Shown here piece after piece: positions 59,508-64,000 of a DNA stretch of 64,000 nucleotides. The notes under the pieces were generated by a model. The model was not told the origin of the DNA. It made no database searches and saw nothing but the letters and a program-made list of their open reading frames with translations. A program made the position numbers and the translations under genes. Origin of the DNA: Janthinobacterium sp. 67. GTDB lineage: Bacteria; Pseudomonadota; Gammaproteobacteria; Burkholderiales; Burkholderiaceae_D. The DNA lies in assembly GCF_002797895.1 (NCBI RefSeq), contig NZ_PGES01000001.1, positions 5,518,001-5,582,000 on the forward strand, read 5' to 3'. Every line of letters begins with the position of its first letter. Positions within the stretch are counted from its first letter, which is position 1.

Positions 59508-59816
59508 CTACTTCGCCGGGGATACCGAAAGGCGATCGGCTTTGCTCGCCAAAAAACCGGCGACCTCGGCACCCACGGCCAACAGGTCGGCCGGGTCCAT
59601 GTTGGCGATGTCGTGCGCGGTCAGGGTCGGCTCGGTAATGCGCGGCAGCACGATCTGCAGGGCCGACACGTTCAGGTTGGCCAGCTCGATCAGGGAAATG
59701 CCGCGCAGGGCGCCCGCCTTGGGTTTGCGCACGGTCAGCGCGGTGATGAAGCTGTCGCCGCGCTTGATTGGTTCGTCCAGCTCGATGACGGCTTGGTTTT
59801 GGGTATCGTTGTTCAT
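59508..59816 (-). CDS. E: Tail assembly chaperone gpE
   Basis: A 102-residue protein: NNDTQNQAVIELDEPIKRGDSF then SALQIVLPRITEPTLTAHDI. It fits the P2 gpE chaperone family that helps gpT assemble. The slippery site is near the end (see 59550). With the frameshift it becomes a product of 143 residues. Confidence 0.9.
   Translation of the reverse strand: MNNDTQNQAVIELDEPIKRGDSFITALTVRKPKAGALRGISLIELANLNVSALQIVLPRITEPTLTAHDIANMDPADLLAVGAEVAGFLASKADRLSVSPAK
59550..59556 (-). promoter_or_regulatory. Programmed -1 frameshift site T TTT TTG
   Basis: On the minus strand the codons GGT TTT TTG of gene E give the heptamer TTTTTTG in the slip frame T TTT TTG. A -1 shift here opens a frame that runs through to the GpE' stop at 59386 with no stop between. 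It is the same slippery sequence known for P2 E+E'. Confidence 0.85.
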
Positions 59817-59855
59817 GCTGTGTTCCTTGTGGTGGGGTAGTGAGTAAAAAGGGGA

Positions 59856-60365
59856 TTACAGGCCGATGGCCTTGCGAATGGCGGCATTGGTGTCGCCGCC
59901 GCCGAAGTTTTCGGTGCCGCTCATGAAGTCCAGTTCGATGACCGTGGCGCCGTCGATCATCAGCTTGTAGTAGCTGCAGGCCATGGTGTATTTGTGGGTG
60001 GTGTCGTCGCCCATCTTGGCCGCGCCCATATCGATTTCCTTGTAGCGGCCGCGCACGACGACCTCGACGGCGGCGACCGTGCCCTCATCGTCTTCCTGGT
60101 AGGCGCCGGCAAAGCGCAGTTGCACGGCGCCGTGCGCATGCGCGCCGTACTGTTTCAGGGCTTCGGCGATCAGGCCGCCAGCGCTCCATTCCAGCGACAG
60201 CGCCTCGTTGCCGAAGTCGACGGACACGGGGCCGCTCATGCCGCCGGCTCGGTACTCTTCCATCTTGCGGCTCAGTTTCGGCAAGGTGACTTCGGGCACC
60301 ATGCCCATGAAGGAGACGCCGTTCTGGAACAAGTTAAAATTTTTCAGTTTGCGGGGCAGGCCCAT
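59856..60365 (-). CDS. FII: Major tail tube protein gpFII
   Basis: A 169-residue tail tube protein. It begins GLPRKLKNFNLFQNGVSFMGMV and includes EVTLPKLSRKMEEYRAGGM and SYYKLMIDGATVIELDF, the P2 FII signature. Hexameric rings of it build the inner tube. It follows FI and precedes E as in P2. Confidence 0.95.
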   Translation of the reverse strand: MGLPRKLKNFNLFQNGVSFMGMVPEVTLPKLSRKMEEYRAGGMSGPVSVDFGNEALSLEWSAGGLIAEALKQYGAHAHGAVQLRFAGAYQEDDEGTVAAVEVVVRGRYKEIDMGAAKMGDDTTHKYTMACSYYKLMIDGATVIELDFMSGTENFGGGDTNAAIRKAIGL

Positions 60366-60421
60366 AATTTCTCCAATGCTTCAATGCGCCCGCGCTGGGG
60401 CGGGCAGGGTGGTGATGGGTA

Positions 60422-61597
60422 TTACGCGGCGATGCGCGAGGCGAAGTCGGCCAGGTAGCGGTCGGTAATGCGCTGTTGGAATTTCAGGTTTTCCAGCGGC
60501 GGCACGGGCGTGTAGTCGTAATCGATGGCCAGCTTGCCGTCTTTCAGCGCCGTCTTGTCGTTGTATTGCTCGTCATACCAAGCGTGGCCGTCGATGATGT
60601 AGCCCTGCAGTTTCAAGTCGCGGAACTTGGCGTTGATGCTTTCCAGCAGGTCACGCACCAGGGACGGGTGCAGGGGCAGGTCGACAAAGGCGAAATGCGC
60701 CTCTGCGATGGTGTCGGCCAGCACCTGGGCCGTGCGCGTATAGCTTTCGAAATAGAAGAAGCCGCCCGGCGCTTCGCAGGTGCGCGAACCCCAGAAGCGG
60801 TAACCGCCCATGTTGATCAGGGTGGTTACTTCCTTGGCGTTGAGCACGCCCGCGTCGGTGGCGGGGTCTTGCAGGTCGAAAAACACGTCCTTGGTGATGC
60901 CGGTCGGACCGTTGACGACCACGTTGGACAGGGTCTTGTGCCAGCCCGTTTCCTCGTCAATCTTGGCGCGCAGGCCCATGGCGTAGGCGACAGCGGAAAT
61001 GCTGGCTTCTTCATCAAGGGCTGTATCCCAGTTCACAAAATCCGGCCAGATCATCATTGCCTCGCGCTGGCCGAACTGGCCACGATAGGCGGTGGCCGCC
61101 GTGACGGTGGCGCAGCCGTAGGCCGACGCATACACGAAGCCGCGCAGGCGCTGCGCCACGCTGGCCAGGGCGTTGGTGACGGCCTGGGTATCGAGGCCCG
61201 GCGCGCCCAGGATGCGCGGTTTCACGCCCAGTTTGCTTTGCGCAGCCAGCAGCGCCTGGGCGCCCAGGTACTTGCCGTCCGGGGAAACGCCGCCCACGGC
61301 GTTGCTGGTGGTTTCCGCTTCCGTCTCGCCTTGGGCCACGCGCACCACGATGGTCAAGGGCTTGGTCTGCGCGGCAATGGCCTGCAGGCTGCGGTACAGG
61401 GTGCCCGTCTTGCCAGCCTTGCCCATGGCGGCCAGCACGTTAGTGACGAGCACGGGCGTGTCGAGCGGGAAGGCCGCCGGGTCGGCGTCGTCGGCCGTGG
61501 CGATCAGGCCCAGCACGGCCGTGGAGACGGTGCGGATGGGGCGCGAACCCTCGTTGATTTCAATGACGCGCACGCCATGGTGGTAGTCAGTTGCCAT
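60422..61597 (-). CDS. FI: Contractile tail sheath protein gpFI
   Basis: A 391-residue sheath protein. YHHGVRVIEINEGSRPIRTV at the start, GVLNAKEVTTLINMGGYRFWGSRTCE and the conserved C-terminal domain ending RYLADFASRIAA are clear. The Cys in SRTCE is usual in the family. It contracts in infection. Confidence 0.95.
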   Translation of the reverse strand: MATDYHHGVRVIEINEGSRPIRTVSTAVLGLIATADDADPAAFPLDTPVLVTNVLAAMGKAGKTGTLYRSLQAIAAQTKPLTIVVRVAQGETEAETTSNAVGGVSPDGKYLGAQALLAAQSKLGVKPRILGAPGLDTQAVTNALASVAQRLRGFVYASAYGCATVTAATAYRGQFGQREAMMIWPDFVNWDTALDEEASISAVAYAMGLRAKIDEETGWHKTLSNVVVNGPTGITKDVFFDLQDPATDAGVLNAKEVTTLINMGGYRFWGSRTCEAPGGFFYFESYTRTAQVLADTIAEAHFAFVDLPLHPSLVRDLLESINAKFRDLKLQGYIIDGHAWYDEQYNDKTALKDGKLAIDYDYTPVPPLENLKFQQRITDRYLADFASRIAA

Positions 61598-61668
61598 GTG
61601 GTTCTCCTTGGTAAATGTGAAAATGTCGGTTGGCGCTTCGGCGCAAGGGCGTTAGCTGCCTGGCACCG

Positions 61669-62148
61669 CTATAACTGGATGCCTAAAAAGGCCACCTGCA
61701 TTTGCTCCGGCGCCGCAGCGACAATCACCTGATAGGCTGCGCTGACAGCATTGCGCAGCTGGTCGATGTCGGTTGCCGCAACGACCGCAGGGGCTTCGGT
61801 AATGTCCCGCAACGCCCGGCGGGCCGTGTGGATGGCCATCACCATGTCGTTGTCACCCTCGTTCAAGGCGTCATAGCCGAGTCCACACAGGCGATTGAGC
61901 AATTGCTCTCGCAAGATCCGCGTGGCATTCAAATGCGCCAGGGCTTTGCCCTGAAAGAGGGTGCCGTCCTGGTCGGGACGAACGGCCCACATGGCTGTCT
62001 CACGATCCCAGGACTCGTTTTCCTCGGGCGGGCGGCTGCAATCGACCATGCCGGCGGCCAGCGCCTTGTCAATGAATGCCAAGGCTTCGCGCTCAAAAGC
62101 ACAGACGGCGGATGTGACGGGATCAATCAGATAGCGCATTGTGTTCAT
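61669..62148 (-). CDS. Putative tail fibre assembly protein (gpG position)
   Basis: A 159-residue protein starting NTMRYLIDPVTSAVCAFERE. Its middle AVRPDQDGTLFQGKALAHLN resembles tail-fibre chaperone (Tfa/caudovirales) patterns only weakly. The position, directly after H (TGATG overlap), is that of gene G in P2. Receptor range is usually set by H and G. Confidence 0.55.
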   Translation of the reverse strand: MNTMRYLIDPVTSAVCAFEREALAFIDKALAAGMVDCSRPPEENESWDRETAMWAVRPDQDGTLFQGKALAHLNATRILREQLLNRLCGLGYDALNEGDNDMVMAIHTARRALRDITEAPAVVAATDIDQLRNAVSAAYQVIVAAAPEQMQVAFLGIQL

Positions 62149-63044
62149 CAGTATGTCTCCCGCCAGAATTGAAGTGTCGGAACGGTTAATTGCACGTTGT
62201 AGTTCCATTGATAGGTTTCACCTGGCAGAACGATGACGCTTGCCTTGGTGCCGTAGCCGCCGTTTGAATTGGAGATATCGCCGTCGGCATGGACTTCCCC
62301 GCCGCTGTCCCTGACGAGCACCATTGCGTGGAACTGACTGTTCGTAAGGTGAATGAAGCCGGCATTGATATGCATCACGCGGCCGGTGCTATTGGTGTAG
62401 TTCACGTTGGGTAGGCGACTGGCCGGGGCGACGTTATGGCGCCGCAGATCGCCTGGCGCCTTGCCGGCCAGCGCTTCTTGCAGGCCGGTGATGCGGCTGA
62501 TGGCCAGTTGCGGAATGCGTGCGGTGGAGAGCATGCCGCTGATGACATCAGCCGCGTCGTGCTGGTGCCCAATTTTCGCGGCGTATTGTTCTACATAGCC
62601 CCGCGTCGCCAGCACGATGCTGGGATCAATCTTCAGCTCGATGGCGGCCGTGCTGGCGACGATCAGCACCACACGTACCACTTGCGTGCGCGCGCTGCCT
62701 TCGGCCATGACGGGCTTGTAGCTTGGCGGGCAGTTGGCCACCGCGCACAGATCGCCCGCCTCGTCGTAAAGACCGATTTCGCGTATCCACCAGCCGCCCA
62801 CCTCTTCGGGCAGCACCTGTTCGGCGATGATCTGGCTGGGGTTGGCCGGGTCGATAGCCAACTGGTTCAGGTCGGCCCGGCGCACTTCGCGCACCAGCAC
62901 CTTTTGCATGCGGTCGGGGATCGGCAAGGCGCCGTTGCCGTCACCCACGCCCATTTTTTTCAGTTTCAGGGTTTGGCCCAGGGCGATGGCATTCGCCAGC
63001 TTGGCCTCGCCCACTTGCGTCAGAACGGCAAAATATGTGCTCAT
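62148..63044 (-). CDS. H: Tail fibre protein gpH (short form)
   Basis: A 298-residue protein beginning STYFAVLTQVGEAKLANAIALG, the phage tail-collar fibre N-domain (DUF3751). It has the baseplate-binding part with GGWWIREIGLYDEAGDLCAVAN, and a short C-terminal part with GSHQ-like region HQHDAADVISGML, then a small head-type domain. It is much shorter than P2 gpH (669), so the host-binding shaft is reduced. Confidence 0.85.
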   Translation of the reverse strand: MSTYFAVLTQVGEAKLANAIALGQTLKLKKMGVGDGNGALPIPDRMQKVLVREVRRADLNQLAIDPANPSQIIAEQVLPEEVGGWWIREIGLYDEAGDLCAVANCPPSYKPVMAEGSARTQVVRVVLIVASTAAIELKIDPSIVLATRGYVEQYAAKIGHQHDAADVISGMLSTARIPQLAISRITGLQEALAGKAPGDLRRHNVAPASRLPNVNYTNSTGRVMHINAGFIHLTNSQFHAMVLVRDSGGEVHADGDISNSNGGYGTKASVIVLPGETYQWNYNVQLTVPTLQFWRETY

Positions 63045-63661
63045 GGATAGATGGTCATGGTGTCGATGGTATGGGATGCGCCGCTTTGTAACAGCGTGCC
63101 GCGCACTTCGATTTCTTCGGCGATCCACGGATAAACCGTCATCGCATCGCCGTGGTAGGTGGCCAGGCCGATCTGTGCCTGGCCCCGGCTTTCCAGATAC
63201 AGCGCCAAGCCCGTCAAATGCCGGCTGACGGGCTTGGCGTCGGCGATCAGGCGTTCCATTTCCTGAAACATCGCGTCCGTGATGCCCGTGTCGAGCACGC
63301 CCACGTCGAGGCGGAAGGTGCCCGGCACGCCGGGCGGCGTGGTCTGCCACCATTCGGTGATACGGATCAGGTAGCCCAGGGACTCCACTACGCGGCGCAC
63401 GGCGGCAATGGTGCCCTTGTGCTTGTGGATGAAGTAGGACGCCTTGATCGTGCCGCGCTTGATCGACTCGGGCCAGGCGTCATCCCAGCGGTCGACGGAA
63501 CAGGCCCAGGCCAGGAAGGGCAGCAAGTTGACCGGGCAGCGGTCGGCATTCCACAGGTCGCGCAGCGGCACGGGCACGTTGACCAGCTCGGCGCAGGCCA
63601 CGGCAATGGCGCGCTCCAGCTCCGTGGTGTTGGGCGGCAGGGTCGGCACGATGCTATTCAT
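63041..63661 (-). CDS. I: Baseplate/tail protein gpI
   Basis: A 206-residue protein of the P2 gpI family. LPPNTTELERAIAVACAEL and PVNLLPFLAWACSVDRWD with RGTIKASYFIHKHKGTIAAVRRVVE are the family core. It forms part of the baseplate with gpJ and gpW. It overlaps H by four and J by eight bases. Confidence 0.93.
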   Translation of the reverse strand: MNSIVPTLPPNTTELERAIAVACAELVNVPVPLRDLWNADRCPVNLLPFLAWACSVDRWDDAWPESIKRGTIKASYFIHKHKGTIAAVRRVVESLGYLIRITEWWQTTPPGVPGTFRLDVGVLDTGITDAMFQEMERLIADAKPVSRHLTGLALYLESRGQAQIGLATYHGDAMTVYPWIAEEIEVRGTLLQSGASHTIDTMTIYP

Positions 63662-64000
63662 CGAGCACCACCACGTTCAAGTTGATGCCGGTGCAGCGCG
63701 CGGCCTGGGTGGCGTCCAGTTCGATATCTGCGGCCGGGCTGGCCAGCACCACCTTGCGCACGCCCTCGACGTGGACGGCGGCGCTGCAGGCGGAACGATA
63801 GATGCTGTGGCCCAGCGGGCGGCGCGGCTGCGACACGCGCGCGGCGTTGGCGCGCGCGGCGTCCAGCAGAATCGGCACTTCCGGGCCGACGCCGATAAAC
63901 AGGGTGGCTTCGATCTGGTAATCGATGACCTGGGCGGCCTGTACCGTGAGGCGGTCGCCCAGGGGACGCACCTCCTCGGCGTTGAGCGCGCGCGCCACGG
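63654..64000 (-). CDS. J: Baseplate assembly protein gpJ, 3' part only
   Basis: About 115 codons of the C-terminus are in the window; the start lies right of base 64000. EVRPLGDRLTVQAAQVIDYQIEATL and RRPLGHSIYRSACSAAVHVEGV match the P2 gpJ (Baseplate_J) C-terminal domain. The first Met in the visible part is not the true start. Confidence 0.9.
   Translation of the reverse strand, partial: VARALNAEEVRPLGDRLTVQAAQVIDYQIEATLFIGVGPEVPILLDAARANAARVSQPRRPLGHSIYRSACSAAVHVEGVRKVVLASPAADIELDATQAARCTGINLNVVVLDE

Larger units (their letters stand above)
41420..64000. mobile_element. P2-like prophage, left part, cut by the window edge
   Basis: Left attachment at 41420-41444, integrase at 42969, replication protein of the P2 gpA family at 46157, Ogr activator, repressor, and a minus-strand tail cluster D-U-T-E-FII-FI-H-I-J at 51879-64000. 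The gene order differs from P2 itself in that int is not next to D but at the other side of the early region. Head, lysis and packaging genes would be further right. Gene D is broken by an IS66 element. Confidence 0.92.

Noticed and set aside
1..64000. CRISPR arrays and rRNA genes
   Set aside because: No regularly spaced repeats of 25-40 bp with unique spacers, and no rRNA sequence, were seen on either strand.

Overview
The window is GC-rich DNA that looks like a betaproteobacterial chromosome of the Oxalobacteraceae (Janthinobacterium/Massilia/Duganella type). The evidence is codon use, the family content (cbpA-cbpM, pncB, DadA-like oxidase, many LysR/MerR/GntR regulators) and several dispersed palindromic repeats between genes. 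The genus is an inference; no rRNA or other marker gene is present.

Bases 1-38257 are ordinary chromosome. They start with the 3' end of cbpA plus cbpM, a LysR/azoreductase pair, NAD salvage (a cysteine hydrolase and pncB), small stress-type genes, a NarXL-like two-component pair with a Crp/Fnr regulator, an MFS exporter divergent from an HxlR regulator, and a D-amino-acid dehydrogenase-like oxidase. Bases 16475-29017 form a 13-gene sugar locus: two polyol/aldonate dehydrogenases, a GntR regulator, a split UxaA-type dehydratase, an aldo/keto reductase, a lactonase, a mutarotase, an SDR, a fumarylacetoacetase-fold hydrolase and a complete ABC importer. Together these match non-phosphorylative L-fucose degradation (fucose, fuconolactone, fuconate, 2-keto-3-deoxyfuconate, 2,4-diketo-3-deoxyfuconate, then pyruvate and lactate). 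The two extra dehydrogenases suggest a side arm for L-galactose. Further genes follow to 38257, including two sensor/output proteins (a histidine kinase and a diguanylate cyclase) and a small HD hydrolase.

Bases 38258-41098 are AT-rich and foreign-looking. They hold a RelA/SpoT-domain gene cut by an IS5-family element with a CTAG target duplication; removing the element restores the frame exactly.

From 41420 to the right edge lies most of a P2-like prophage, integrated at what looks like the 3' end of ssrA (tmRNA) or possibly a tRNA-Ala gene. In order it has an accessory gene with a nucleoside deoxyribosyltransferase/TIR-like domain, integrase, excisionase, a PAPS-reductase-like gene, the replication endonuclease (gpA), an Ogr-type activator, small regulators, the repressor, and then, on the minus strand, tail genes D, U, T, E/E+E', FII, FI, a fibre-assembly candidate, H, I and J (the last cut by the window edge). 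The E/E+E' frameshift site T TTT TTG is present. Gene D is interrupted by an IS66-family element flanked by perfect 223-bp direct repeats, so the prophage is probably unable to make normal tails. The capsid half and the far attachment site lie beyond base 64000.
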